Shown here one piece after another: positions 42,251 to 50,378 of a stretch of DNA of 64,000 nt (within the stretch, counting starts at the first letter, position 1; each line of letters begins with the position of its first letter). A program made the position numbers and the translations under genes. This DNA comes from a virus: positions 216,770 to 280,769 of the IMG/VR virus record IMGVR_UViG_3300024252_000004; one strand, given 5' to 3'. The notes beneath the pieces are model-generated. The model saw only the letters and a program-made list of their open reading frames with translations. It did not search any database and had not been told where the DNA came from.

Positions 42251-42824
42251 CCAACCCTATTACGTATTCGACAAACTAGACGGTTCAAACATCAGAGTTA
42301 GATGGACAAAGAAGAAAGGCTTTGTCATGTTCGGAACACGAACCCAACTCATGGATGAATCAGATCCAATGTTCGGCCCGGCCAAAGGTCTTTTTCTTGA
42401 GAAGTATGGCGACGACCTTGATGAGATAATGAGAAAGGCTCGCATCGAACGTGCCCAATTCTATTATGAGTATTGGAGTCCTAACTCTTTCGGTGGCTAT
42501 CATGCGGACGAACCTCACGAGGTTACTCTGTTTGATGTTGATATCTACAGAAAAGGACTGCTACCTCCTAAAGAATTTTTGAAGCTCGTAGGTCATCTTG
42601 ATACAGCAAAGTTGTTGTACCATGGAAATATTACCCAGGATTTGATTGAGAGCATACGCAACGGTACTTTGGAAGGGATGACCTTCGAGGGCGTTATCTG
42701 TAAGGCTAAGAGTCAGAAGAAAACACCGATGCCAGTAATGTTCAAGATCAAAAATGTGGCTTGGTACCTCAGATTGCATGGCGTATGTCAAGGCGACGAA
42801 GGATTGTATGAGGAGTTGAAATGA
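42210..42824 (+). CDS. RNA ligase
   Basis: Start ATG 42210. Motif I is KLDGSNIR with K22 the nucleotidyl lysine, followed by motif III FYYEYW, motif IV EGVICKA and motif V FKIKN. About 204 residues, like Rnl2-type adenylyltransferase cores. With the kinase (24925) it could seal tRNA cut by host nucleases. A DNA ligase role is less likely because a larger DNA ligase is present at 1508. Confidence 0.85.
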   Translation: MKQYPSIAATIRRDQPYYVFDKLDGSNIRVRWTKKKGFVMFGTRTQLMDESDPMFGPAKGLFLEKYGDDLDEIMRKARIERAQFYYEYWSPNSFGGYHADEPHEVTLFDVDIYRKGLLPPKEFLKLVGHLDTAKLLYHGNITQDLIESIRNGTLEGMTFEGVICKAKSQKKTPMPVMFKIKNVAWYLRLHGVCQGDEGLYEELK

Positions 42825-43240
42825 ATACGTCACCAACTGAAAACTCCAATGGAACTAAGCGTTGGCATGTAAATGGTAAGCTTCATCGGCTTGGTGGACC
42901 TGCTGTTGAGCACTCCAATGGAACTAAGTATTGGTATGTAAATGGTAAGCGCCATCGGCTTGATGGACCTGCTGTTGAGTACGCCAATGGAACTAAGCAT
43001 TGGTATGTGGAAGGCAAGCGTCATTGCATTGATGGACCTGCTGTTGAGCTTTGCGATGGAGCTAACTATTGGTTTGCTGATGGTAAGCTTCATCGGCTTG
43101 ACGGACCAGCCATTGAGTACGTCAATGGAACTAAGCATTGGTTTGTTGATGGCGTGGAATACAGCTTAGCTGATTACCTTGATTTGGTTTCCGAGGAAGT
43201 CCTTGAGGACATCGTGTTAAACCACTTACCGGGGTTCTGA
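42821..43240 (+). CDS. MORN-like repeat protein 1
   Basis: 139 residues: four 23-residue repeats of the type NGTKYWYVNGKLHRLDGPA plus a half repeat, then the conserved tail YSLADYLDLVSEEVLEDIVL. It overlaps the RNA ligase stop (ATGA). The repeats resemble YwqK/MORN-type beta hairpins. Function unknown; a binding scaffold is likely. Confidence 0.8.
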   Translation: MNTSPTENSNGTKRWHVNGKLHRLGGPAVEHSNGTKYWYVNGKRHRLDGPAVEYANGTKHWYVEGKRHCIDGPAVELCDGANYWFADGKLHRLDGPAIEYVNGTKHWFVDGVEYSLADYLDLVSEEVLEDIVLNHLPGF

Positions 43241-43241
43241 A

Positions 43242-43739
43242 ATGACTACTGAGAAACCCACTGTTATTGAAAACTCGAATGGATATAAGTGTTGGTACAC
43301 AAATGGTAAGCTTCATCGGCTTGATGGACCTGCCGTTGAGCGTTTCAATGGAACTAAGCGTTGGTATGTTGATGGTAAGCTTCATCGGCTTGATGGCCCT
43401 GCCATTGAGCTATTCAATGGAGATAAGTATTGGTATGTTGATGGTAAGCTTCATCGGCTTGACGGACCTGCCATGGAGTACGCCAATGGATCTAAGTATT
43501 GGTTTATAGATGGTAAGCGTCATCGCCTTGACGGACCTGCCATTGAGTACGCCAATGGGTCTAAGGAGTGGTATGTAAAAGGTAAGTTTCATCGGCTTGA
43601 TGGCCCTGCCGTTGAGTACGCCAATGGAGATAAGTTTTGGTATGTTGATGGCGTGGAATACAGTTTAGCTGATTACCTTGACTTGGTTTCTGAAGAAGTC
43701 CTTGAGGATATTGTATTAAACCATTTACCGGGGTTCTGA
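43242..43739 (+). CDS. MORN-like repeat protein 2
   Basis: 165 residues: five repeats plus a half, same tail. Tandem with its paralogs, one base from the previous stop. The repeat number differs from gene to gene while the tail is nearly identical at DNA level, pointing to recombination between copies. Confidence 0.8.
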   Translation: MTTEKPTVIENSNGYKCWYTNGKLHRLDGPAVERFNGTKRWYVDGKLHRLDGPAIELFNGDKYWYVDGKLHRLDGPAMEYANGSKYWFIDGKRHRLDGPAIEYANGSKEWYVKGKFHRLDGPAVEYANGDKFWYVDGVEYSLADYLDLVSEEVLEDIVLNHLPGF

Positions 43740-43740
43740 A

Positions 43741-44031
43741 ATGGCTACTGATAAACCAACTGTTACTGAGCATTTAAATGGAGATAAGTATTGGTATGTG
43801 CATGATAAGCTTCATCGGTTTGATGGCCCTGCCGTTGAGCGCACCAATGGAAATAAACTTTGGTATGTAAATGGTAAGTGTCATCGCCTTGACGGACCTG
43901 CTGTTGAGTTCGCTGACGGAACTAAGTATTGGTATGTTGATGGCGTTCAGTACAGTTTAGCTGATTACCTTGATTTGGTTTCCGAGGAAGTCCTTGAAGA
44001 CATCGTGTTAAACCATTTACCGGGGTTTTAA
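43741..44031 (+). CDS. MORN-like repeat protein 3
   Basis: 96 residues: two repeats plus a half, same tail. Shortest intact member. Confidence 0.8.
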   Translation: MATDKPTVTEHLNGDKYWYVHDKLHRFDGPAVERTNGNKLWYVNGKCHRLDGPAVEFADGTKYWYVDGVQYSLADYLDLVSEEVLEDIVLNHLPGF

Positions 44032-44032
44032 A

Positions 44033-44461
44033 ATGACTACTGATGAACCCACTGTTACTGAGTACGCCAATGGATCTAAGCGTTGGCATGTAAATGGTAA
44101 GCTTCATCGGCTTGATGGACCTGCCATTGAATACGCCAATGGAACTAAGTATTGGTATAAAAATGGTAAGCTTCATCGGCTTAATGGACCTGCCATTGAA
44201 TACGCCGATGGAACTAAACATTGGCATGTAAATGGTAAGCTTCATCGGCTTGATGGACCAGCCATTGAGTCCGCCGATGGATCTAAGTATTGGTATAAAA
44301 ATGGTAAGCTTCATCGGCTTAATGGACCTGCCATTGAATACGCCAATGGAAGTAAGCATTGGTATGCAAATGGCGTTCAGTACAGCTTAGCTGATTACCT
44401 TGATCTTGTTTCCGAGGATGTCCTTGAAGACATTGTATTAAACCATTTGCCGGGGTTCTGA
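44033..44461 (+). CDS. MORN-like repeat protein 4
   Basis: 142 residues: four repeats plus a half. Repeats 1 and 3 (WHVNGKLHRLDG) and repeats 2 and 4 (WYKNGKLHRLNG) match each other best, so a two-repeat unit of 138 bases was duplicated recently. Tail has SEDVLED in place of SEEVLED. Confidence 0.8.
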   Translation: MTTDEPTVTEYANGSKRWHVNGKLHRLDGPAIEYANGTKYWYKNGKLHRLNGPAIEYADGTKHWHVNGKLHRLDGPAIESADGSKYWYKNGKLHRLNGPAIEYANGSKHWYANGVQYSLADYLDLVSEDVLEDIVLNHLPGF

Positions 44462-44462
44462 A

Positions 44463-44873
44463 ATGATAGTAATTTACACAGATGGTTCATGTAAACCAAC
44501 TAATCCCGGGCCATGTAGCTCTGGTGTGGCGTTAGTAATTGACGGAGAAGTTGTAGAGTGCCGCTCCATGTTTCTTGGAGAGGGAACTAACAACGTCGGC
44601 GAGCTAACTGCTATTTCGATAGCATTAGATGTATTGGAGTCACGAAATCTTTCGTGGAAATCCAGTACAATTATAACAGATTCCAAGTACGCAATCGGTG
44701 TATTAACCGGCGGTTGGAAAGCGAAGAAGAATGTTGAACTGATAAAAAATATCAAGGCAAAGCTTGAAAACTTTCCTAATACGGAACTCCAATGGATCAA
44801 GGGTCACAGTGGGGATAAGTTCAACGACTTGGTCGATGCTCTTGCTGGTCAAATCATCGATTCTAACGTCTAA
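44463..44873 (+). CDS. Ribonuclease HI
   Basis: 136 residues. IYTDGSCKPTNPG (first Asp), GELTAISIAL (Glu), TDSKYAI (Asp) and GHSGDKFNDLVDALA (His and last Asp) form the full catalytic set. Degrades RNA in RNA-DNA hybrids, for example primers. Starts one base after repeat protein 4. Confidence 0.94.
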   Translation: MIVIYTDGSCKPTNPGPCSSGVALVIDGEVVECRSMFLGEGTNNVGELTAISIALDVLESRNLSWKSSTIITDSKYAIGVLTGGWKAKKNVELIKNIKAKLENFPNTELQWIKGHSGDKFNDLVDALAGQIIDSNV

Positions 44874-44903
44874 GTTTTCTAAAATTCTCAGACGCTGTTA
44901 TAG
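44874..44903 (+). promoter_or_regulatory. Phage promoter copy 7
   Basis: GTTTTCTAAAATT, CTCAGACGCT, GTTATAG, directly after the RNase H stop. Confidence 0.65.
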
Positions 44904-44930
44904 AAAGGTGGGCCTATAAAGAGGGAGAGC

Positions 44931-45065
44931 ATGGACCAATCAGATTTATATAGTACGACAGAAGAGCCTGCGAAATCGGAGCCGGACGAACCTTTTCCGA
45001 TGTTGGTAGTGTTATCGATACCATTATGGTATAGAGTACTTGAGATGATTCACAGGATGATTTAA
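44931..45065 (+). CDS. Small protein with hydrophobic end, 44 aa
   Basis: ATG 44931 behind GAGGGAGAG, stop TAA 45063-45065. Acidic first half, then a hydrophobic segment (FPMLVVLSIPLWYRVLEMI) that could insert into membrane. First gene after promoter copy 7. Confidence 0.6.
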   Translation: MDQSDLYSTTEEPAKSEPDEPFPMLVVLSIPLWYRVLEMIHRMI

Positions 45066-45130
45066 CTGTCTCCATCAGCGCCTATTGAAAAGATACTAAT
45101 AAAGAAGTTCCTAACTGATAGGAGCTTAGA

Positions 45131-45736
45131 ATGTATTTTCATCTTGAAAGGCTTAGAGAAGCGTTAAAGAAAGCAGGCTTTAAGAGACAGGCATCAGCAG
45201 TTAACAGATTAAAATTGGCAGGCAATTGGGATGAGCTATCAGAAGAAGAAAGGGGAAGGTTCGAGCAGAGCACAAGTCCTTATGATTTAATGATAGAGGA
45301 TCCGGAAGAAACTTGGCAAAGAGAGGTTGGCGATAAATCTCCAGAGTCTGAGCGGGATTCTTTCAGATTCAGAAATAAGATGAAAAAGCGCCTTGTAAAC
45401 AATCGTATGGATCAGTTGTTTTCTGAGCCAAATTCTTTGCAGCAGAAAAAAATTGAAAAGTTCAAAGAGGCTGGTATCGAAGAAGATTATATTAGAGCCC
45501 TTTATGAGTTGTTCTATTTGTCTGCGGAGAAGGGTAGCAATATTTCAGATATCACAAAAGATATTGATGATGATGTTGAGATTTATCAAGTAAAATATTA
45601 CACCACAGGTTTTGAAGAACCAGATACATTTATGGCGTGGGAAGTAGGCGACAGTCACAAAGATAGTTTTTATGCTGTCAAAATTCCTGGTAAGGAATCT
45701 TCTAAAAAAGAGGGCTATCTCTACGGAGAATGGTAA
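45131..45736 (+). CDS. Hypothetical protein, 201 aa
   Basis: ATG 45131 behind TAGGAGC. The N-terminal helix resembles that of the 28914 product. A charged helical middle is followed by a beta-rich end. Unknown. After it, 45737-45993 is AT-rich and I see no gene, tRNA or clear promoter there. Confidence 0.65.
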   Translation: MYFHLERLREALKKAGFKRQASAVNRLKLAGNWDELSEEERGRFEQSTSPYDLMIEDPEETWQREVGDKSPESERDSFRFRNKMKKRLVNNRMDQLFSEPNSLQQKKIEKFKEAGIEEDYIRALYELFYLSAEKGSNISDITKDIDDDVEIYQVKYYTTGFEEPDTFMAWEVGDSHKDSFYAVKIPGKESSKKEGYLYGEW

Positions 45737-45993
45737 AAATATACCACTGAGGTTTTAAATTGCTCAGAGGTTGAGCGGATTATTCATGAGATATTTAGCC
45801 TCAAATTTGTATTGAACTCAACACAGATGGCTTTTGCTAAAGCTGTCTTATATAAAAGAACCGGAATTAAAAACTTAGGAATTATTATGACTTAGACTTG
45901 TTATGAATTTACATAGAACTATGCTCGCGGTCCTCCGTTTGTGATTTGAATTAAATATACTTTCAGATCAAACAATACAAATGGAGAATTAAA

Positions 45994-46308
45994 ATGACAA
46001 ACGAAATTAGAACTACATTCAAAAACAAAATTGCTAACATCACTATCAGCCGACGCAAGAGTAAGACCGCGCTGAAGGACATTCACAGAGAGGGCGGACA
46101 CTGGCAAGATATTCTAAACCTTCAAAGGGAGCCTTCCTATGTATCCCGTTGGGATGCAAGGCACACCATGCTTGCTTACGCAATGCTCAGGGGAACTCCT
46201 TACGAAAAGGTTGAAGCCTCTTGCAGAGAAGTTCCTTCATGGGGTCTTATCGAAACAATCTCTGGAAAGAGTGCCGATGAGATTGAAAGCTGGATCAGGG
46301 GCGAATGA
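45994..46308 (+). CDS. Hypothetical protein, 104 aa
   Basis: ATG 45994 behind GGAGAA. Basic N-terminus then helices (RHTMLAYAMLRGTPYEKVE). Unknown family. Confidence 0.7.
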   Translation: MTNEIRTTFKNKIANITISRRKSKTALKDIHREGGHWQDILNLQREPSYVSRWDARHTMLAYAMLRGTPYEKVEASCREVPSWGLIETISGKSADEIESWIRGE

Positions 46309-46352
46309 TGTTACTTGATAAAACTTAGACACAGAACACTGATAAACTGTAC

Positions 46353-46682
46353 GTGGTGACTCGAAAGGATCTGTTCCCTGGTGCTCAGATCGCACAGGCA
46401 CTACATGCCTTCAGAGAGTTCATCGAAGAATACCCCTCCCTTGATCAGGAATGGTATAAGACATCCAATTACATTGCAATCCTTTCCGCTCCTGATGAAG
46501 GAGAGTTGGAGCGTCTGTCTCTCAGATTGACGAAGAAAGGTATCAAGCATTCCTTATTCAGGGAGCCTGATTTTGACAATGAGTTGACGGCTATCGCCAT
46601 TGAACCCGGCAGAGACTCGAAGAGAGCTTGTAGCTCATATCCTCTCGCCCTTAAAGAGTATTCTCTTCAGGGTATGAAATGA
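46353..46682 (+). CDS. Pth2-like peptidyl-tRNA hydrolase (variant)
   Basis: VVTRKDLFPGAQIAQALHAF matches the Pth2 start (RKDL...GKIAAQCAHA), and FREPDFDNELTAIAIEPG the conserved second half. GTG 46353 would cut off the first strand residues. The same frame extends upstream through DKLY to ATG 46305 but holds a TAG at 46326, flanked by ACT codons. Either it starts at GTG, or the TAG is bypassed or read through. Would release peptides from stalled peptidyl-tRNA. Confidence 0.65.
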   Translation: MVTRKDLFPGAQIAQALHAFREFIEEYPSLDQEWYKTSNYIAILSAPDEGELERLSLRLTKKGIKHSLFREPDFDNELTAIAIEPGRDSKRACSSYPLALKEYSLQGMK

Positions 46683-47011
46683 GCGCCTGTACTGTTTATG
46701 GCTGTGCCAGAGATAAAGTGTACGCATTGATCAGGTCGGATGGAAAGTTGTCACGATTCAGCTTCTCTCGGTCTGTGCTTTCACATTGTGGAACTTTCCT
46801 TGATGATGGGTGGAGCATTAAGCATCTTCCATTTGTTACAGGGGAAAAGTTGACGCCGGGCGGTTCATCCCGTTCTGGCGTTTACGCCATTGTGGCAGCC
46901 ACCGGGTCTGCGGGTAAGACTCTTAGAGTTTGTTACTCGTCTGAAATGGCAGAAATGCTTTCTTACCCTGGGAATCGAGATGTTTACGAATTTTGGTTAA
47001 CGGAGGATTGA
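46679..47011 (+). CDS. Hypothetical protein, 110 aa
   Basis: ATG 46679 overlaps the previous stop (ATGA). Beta-rich small protein. Unknown. Confidence 0.65.
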   Translation: MSACTVYGCARDKVYALIRSDGKLSRFSFSRSVLSHCGTFLDDGWSIKHLPFVTGEKLTPGGSSRSGVYAIVAATGSAGKTLRVCYSSEMAEMLSYPGNRDVYEFWLTED

Positions 47012-47026
47012 TGACTGTTAGAGCAG

Positions 47027-47224
47027 ATGTCTGGTAGCGGCGGGAAAGTACTCGAAAGAGGAGAGGTTCTCGTAAAGACAAAGTGGCAACCATACGTTGT
47101 ATGGGAGCGATATGGTGACGGGTGGAAGAGATGCTTTGTGAATAACAAAGTAGATGGAAAGAAAGGCACCCGTCACTCTATGGCTTGGCTGAAGAAAAAA
47201 AGGAAAAATGGTGAAGTAAGATGA
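47027..47224 (+). CDS. Small basic protein, 65 aa
   Basis: ATG 47027. Many W, K and R (WERYGDGWKRCF, end LKKKRKNGEVR); possibly nucleic-acid binding. Overlaps the next gene by 4 bases. Confidence 0.6.
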   Translation: MSGSGGKVLERGEVLVKTKWQPYVVWERYGDGWKRCFVNNKVDGKKGTRHSMAWLKKKRKNGEVR

Positions 47225-47529
47225 AGCTTGATCATATCGCTGTTACTGTCCAGAATATTGAGTCCGGAGTCGAGTGGTACATGGGTCGATTTGATCTTCA
47301 GGTATTATATAAAGATGACTCATGGGCCATGCTCAAGGTAGCAGAGCCAGACATCAAGATAGCTTTGGTAATTGAGTCGCAGCATCCAAATCACATTGGA
47401 ATTAGCTGCGACTCTTTGCCTTCTTTTGCAAAGGAAGGTAACTTTCATCGTGATGGTAGCGAGTATCATTACGATACAGATCCTTGGGGTAATACCTGGG
47501 AATGGGTTAAGTATCCTAAGGAGAAATGA
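47221..47529 (+). CDS. Glyoxalase/VOC superfamily protein
   Basis: 102 residues: LDHIAVTVQNIESGVEWY at the start and DPWGNTWEWV at the end are the typical first and last strands of a VOC half-barrel with His and Glu metal ligands. Members include antibiotic-resistance and isomerase enzymes; the substrate here is unknown. Confidence 0.8.
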   Translation: MKLDHIAVTVQNIESGVEWYMGRFDLQVLYKDDSWAMLKVAEPDIKIALVIESQHPNHIGISCDSLPSFAKEGNFHRDGSEYHYDTDPWGNTWEWVKYPKEK

Positions 47530-47855
47530 TGAGAGTTGAAAGAAGGGGTCCATATCGCAAATTAGAATATCGTCGCAATTTTCAATGTAAAGATTGCGGT
47601 TCTGCTTTGTCTGAGTGGTCGAGTTGCCTTGTTCTTGAAAAGGGAGATAAGAGTAAAATTAGGTTTACTTGTCCTGTCTGCAAAGAGACGAACCGTATGG
47701 TTGCCACCAATCCATCTTCTTTTAGCAGAACGGTTCCTTCACCGAAGCAAAAGAAATATGGCAAAGCCAGTATTCCATGGGAATTCGTTTTAGTTATGGT
47801 ACCACTTGTTGTGCTTCTGGTACTTGGCGGACTATTCGCAGTCAATTTCATCTGA
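47526..47855 (+). CDS. Zinc-ribbon protein with C-terminal membrane anchor
   Basis: 109 residues: CKDCG and CPVCK form a zinc ribbon; the last 22 residues (FVLVMVPLVVLLVLGGLFAV) form a membrane helix. Tail-anchored topology places the ribbon in the cytoplasm. Confidence 0.7.
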   Translation: MMRVERRGPYRKLEYRRNFQCKDCGSALSEWSSCLVLEKGDKSKIRFTCPVCKETNRMVATNPSSFSRTVPSPKQKKYGKASIPWEFVLVMVPLVVLLVLGGLFAVNFI

Positions 47856-47890
47856 TCAGAATGACAAGATATTGGTGACACGAAGGAGTA

Positions 47891-48346
47891 TTGATGATTC
47901 GTGAATTTAAGGGGGATCTTTTGGCAAGCGATTGCGATGTAGTTATTCATTGCTGCAATTGCTTTCATACAATGGGTTCTGGAATTGCAAGGGTAATAAA
48001 GAAAATGTATCCTGAAACGGCGCGTGCTGATCATGAGACCAAGTTCGCCAGCAAAGATAAGCTCGGAACATTTTCGATGGCAGAGGTGGATGACGGGAGC
48101 AGAAAAGTTTTCAATGTGTACGGGCAGTATCGATATGGCGGCGGCGTGCGTAACGTGGATTATGATGCTCTCGAAACTGGTTTGACTAAGGTATACGAAT
48201 ACCTAAAAGATAATGATCTTCTCGACACAGTGAAGGTTGGAACATATCGGATTGGTTGCAACAGGGGCGGTGCAAGTTGGTCAGTAGTTGAGCCGATTCT
48301 GGAACGTTCTTTCCCTGATTGCGACGTTTACGTTTACGAGTTATAG
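47891..48346 (+). CDS. Macro domain protein (ADP-ribose processing)
   Basis: 151 residues. VIHCCNCFHTMGSGIARVI (ligand loop) and GTYRIGCNRGGASW (second loop) are macro-domain hallmarks close to Appr-1''-p phosphatases. Binds or hydrolyses ADP-ribose derivatives and could remove ADP-ribose from nucleic acid or recycle tRNA-splicing by-products. Near NAMPT and NADAR genes. Confidence 0.88.
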   Translation: MMIREFKGDLLASDCDVVIHCCNCFHTMGSGIARVIKKMYPETARADHETKFASKDKLGTFSMAEVDDGSRKVFNVYGQYRYGGGVRNVDYDALETGLTKVYEYLKDNDLLDTVKVGTYRIGCNRGGASWSVVEPILERSFPDCDVYVYEL

Positions 48347-48385
48347 TTTTCTCATAGCGGCCCTTTAAAAGGGAGCTATATGGAA

Positions 48386-48416
48386 TTTTTATAGGAAACT
48401 CAGAAGACGTTATAGG
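48386..48416 (+). promoter_or_regulatory. Phage promoter copy 8
   Basis: TTTTTATAGGAAA, CTCAGAAGAC, GTTATAGGG. The first part is less conserved but spacing and -10 match. It lies just ahead of Pth2. Confidence 0.6.
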
Positions 48417-48426
48417 GAGGTGAGAG

Positions 48427-48819
48427 GTGGCTGTTAAGCAAGTTTTGGTTGTCAGAAAAGACTTGAATATGGGGAAGGGTAAGATCGCGGCGCAATGCGC
48501 TCATGCTTCCCTTAAAGTCTTTTTCGATAAAGGTTCGCTACAGAAGATGAAAAGCAGCGTGATCTTTCGCGTCAAATTCTGGAGGGACGCAATCGAATGG
48601 TACAACGGTTCTTTTGCGAAAGTTGTTGTATGTGTAAATAGCGAAGACGAATTGCTTGAGATATATCAGAGGGCATGTAACGCCAAGATTCCAAGCTCCC
48701 TAATTGTAGACGCTGGGAGAACAAAGTTTCATGGCGTAGCAACCAAGACGGTTGTAGGAATTGGTCCTTTTAACTCAAGCGCAATAGACAGAATCACAGG
48801 AAACTTGAAGCTTCTGTGA
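48427..48819 (+). CDS. Peptidyl-tRNA hydrolase, archaeal type (Pth2)
   Basis: 130 residues. KQVLVVRKDLNMGKGKIAAQCAHA and the late VDAGRTKFHGVATKTVVGIGP are the full Pth2 signature. Frees tRNA from peptidyl-tRNA. Most bacteria use the unrelated Pth1, so this is a phage- or archaeal-type acquisition. GTG 48427 start behind GAGAGG. Confidence 0.92.
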   Translation: MAVKQVLVVRKDLNMGKGKIAAQCAHASLKVFFDKGSLQKMKSSVIFRVKFWRDAIEWYNGSFAKVVVCVNSEDELLEIYQRACNAKIPSSLIVDAGRTKFHGVATKTVVGIGPFNSSAIDRITGNLKLL

Positions 48820-48830
48820 AGGAGTAGAAC

Positions 48831-49124
48831 ATGAGAGTCGAAGAAGCAAGAAAGAAATACCGGGCAGCGCATGGTGAAAACGAAAAAGCTTTGTTTTCCG
48901 TTTGCATCTCATACGCTAAGTCTAAGATTGAGTCAGCCATTGATAGTGGCAGCAAAAGTGCTCAGGTGGATTGTTCTTCCAAGGAGGCTCTCCTTCAGGC
49001 CCAAAAGCACTTCAGAAATCTTGGATACACCGTATCGAGAGTTGAATATGAGGATGGCAGCCCTGAAGAAGGAAACATGGCTGGTGCAAGTTACTACTAC
49101 GTCACAGTGAGAGGTTGGGCTTAG
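48831..49124 (+). CDS. Hypothetical protein, 97 aa
   Basis: ATG 48831 behind AAGGAG. Alpha/beta protein with a DCSSKEALLQAQKHFRNLGY helix. Unknown. Confidence 0.65.
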   Translation: MRVEEARKKYRAAHGENEKALFSVCISYAKSKIESAIDSGSKSAQVDCSSKEALLQAQKHFRNLGYTVSRVEYEDGSPEEGNMAGASYYYVTVRGWA

Positions 49125-49132
49125 TAGTTTTT

Positions 49133-49161
49133 GTTTGTGACCGACAAGTTCGGTATAAAAG
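49133..49161 (+). promoter_or_regulatory. Weak match to the phage promoter
   Basis: TTTTTGTTTGTGACC, GACAAGTTC, GGTATAAAAG. Spacing matches copies 6 and 9, but the middle is less conserved. It would drive the NMNAT-Nudix gene. Confidence 0.45.
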
Positions 49162-49201
49162 AAATGGCGATAGAGCCAATAAAAATGATATGGAGTAGAC
49201 C

Positions 49202-50281
49202 ATGGATAAGGTAAGAGTCGGAGTTGCCATTGGCAGCTTCCAGCCTATTACGGCACCACAGTTTGAGAGCGTTGTAGTCCCCGCAGTCGAAGAGAATGAC
49301 ATTACTGTTGTCATTCTCGGTTCGTCGTTTAAGCCGAGGACTCCGCGAAATCCATTTGATATGGGAATGCGAGAAGCAATGATCTCCGCGACGATCAAGG
49401 CTTATTTTAATTCTTCGGAGGTATACTTCGCTGGCGTTCGAGATTATCTTTACAACAACACACAGTGGCTCTGCGATGTGCAGTCTGCTGTTTCTGACGT
49501 TCTAAAGGAAATCGAAATTGCGCCAGAGAATGCAGAGATTACTCTGTATGGTGCTGCACTTCGTGGAGACAAGAGTTTCTACCGTTCTTTTCCCAGGTGG
49601 AGAACCCAGGTTTTGCCACTTGAAGGCGGAGAGCTTGCGGACCTGAGAGTTAGAAACTTTATCTACGAAGAGATTCTTCGAATCAATGATGGAGACGAGC
49701 ACCCCTTCAGGACAGATACTTGGAGAGAGGAAGTTCCAGGCCCAGCGATTGATCTTATCGAGTCTTGGATCTCGTCAGAGGTGGCTGGTTTGATTGTAGA
49801 TGAAGATGCCTACATCAAGAACTATATCGCGGCAACTCAGACAGGAAGGTACTACAATATCCACCAGACAGTAGACAATGTAGTAATTCATAAGGGTCTG
49901 ATTCTGCTTGGCATTAGAGGCGCTCGTCCTGGCAAGGGATCGTTGGCGCTACCCGGTGGTTTCCTTAAGCACGATCTCACGGCGGTTGCCGGAGCGATGA
50001 AGGAACTTAGAGAAGAGACTCGTCTGCGTCCGAATACTGGATGGCTTGTTGATAGTGACAGGTTTGATCATCCAGATAGAAGTGAACGCGGCAGAACGAT
50101 TACAGAGGCTTTCCTCTGGCAGATTCCAGATCATATTAACCTTCCGACTGTGAAGGGGAGTTCTGATCTGAAGAGGGCCGGATGGTATGAGCTTTCTGAT
50201 GTAAAGAATAACCGGATTGGAGAACTGTTCGAGGATCATCTTGACATTATCGAGTCCATGACCGCAAGACTAAAAGGATAA
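49202..50281 (+). CDS. NadM-type NMN adenylyltransferase domain fused to Nudix hydrolase
   Basis: 359 residues. The N-terminal half has the NadM layout but reads GSFQPITAPQFE where GRFQPxHxGH is expected, and the usual SSTxxR loop is not obvious, so transfer activity is uncertain. The C-terminal Nudix half keeps its box (GGFLKHDL, then KELREETRL). NadM-Nudix pairs make NAD and clear ADP-ribose. It lies upstream of NAMPT, as expected for an NAD-rebuilding pair. Confidence 0.8.
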   Translation: MDKVRVGVAIGSFQPITAPQFESVVVPAVEENDITVVILGSSFKPRTPRNPFDMGMREAMISATIKAYFNSSEVYFAGVRDYLYNNTQWLCDVQSAVSDVLKEIEIAPENAEITLYGAALRGDKSFYRSFPRWRTQVLPLEGGELADLRVRNFIYEEILRINDGDEHPFRTDTWREEVPGPAIDLIESWISSEVAGLIVDEDAYIKNYIAATQTGRYYNIHQTVDNVVIHKGLILLGIRGARPGKGSLALPGGFLKHDLTAVAGAMKELREETRLRPNTGWLVDSDRFDHPDRSERGRTITEAFLWQIPDHINLPTVKGSSDLKRAGWYELSDVKNNRIGELFEDHLDIIESMTARLKG

Positions 50282-50327
50282 GTGATATTATGATTGTTTT
50301 CACTAACGCAATTAAGAATTCTTAAAT

Positions 50328-50353
50328 AAGAAGATTGCTTCGGTAGTCTTCTT
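50328..50353 (+). terminator. Hairpin with TTCG tetraloop
   Basis: AAGAAGA-TTGC, loop TTCG, GTAG-TCTTCTT: 11 bp with wobbles and the stable C(TTCG)G closure. Moderate terminator or processing signal after the NMNAT-Nudix gene. Confidence 0.6.
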
Positions 50354-50378
50354 TCACAAAGTATAGTGGGAAGACATA

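Noticed and set aside
42830-44359. Minus-strand frames with repeated KPMKLTI motifs
   Set aside because: They are antisense readings of the repeat genes; their own repeats come from the coding repeat.
42821-44461. Regular ~69-base repeats resembling a CRISPR array
   Set aside because: The repeats are in-frame, encode a 23-residue protein unit, vary at wobble positions and have no spacers.
45737-45993. Possible gene or degraded tRNA in the AT-rich gap
   Set aside because: No frame of useful length, no cloverleaf, no convincing promoter.
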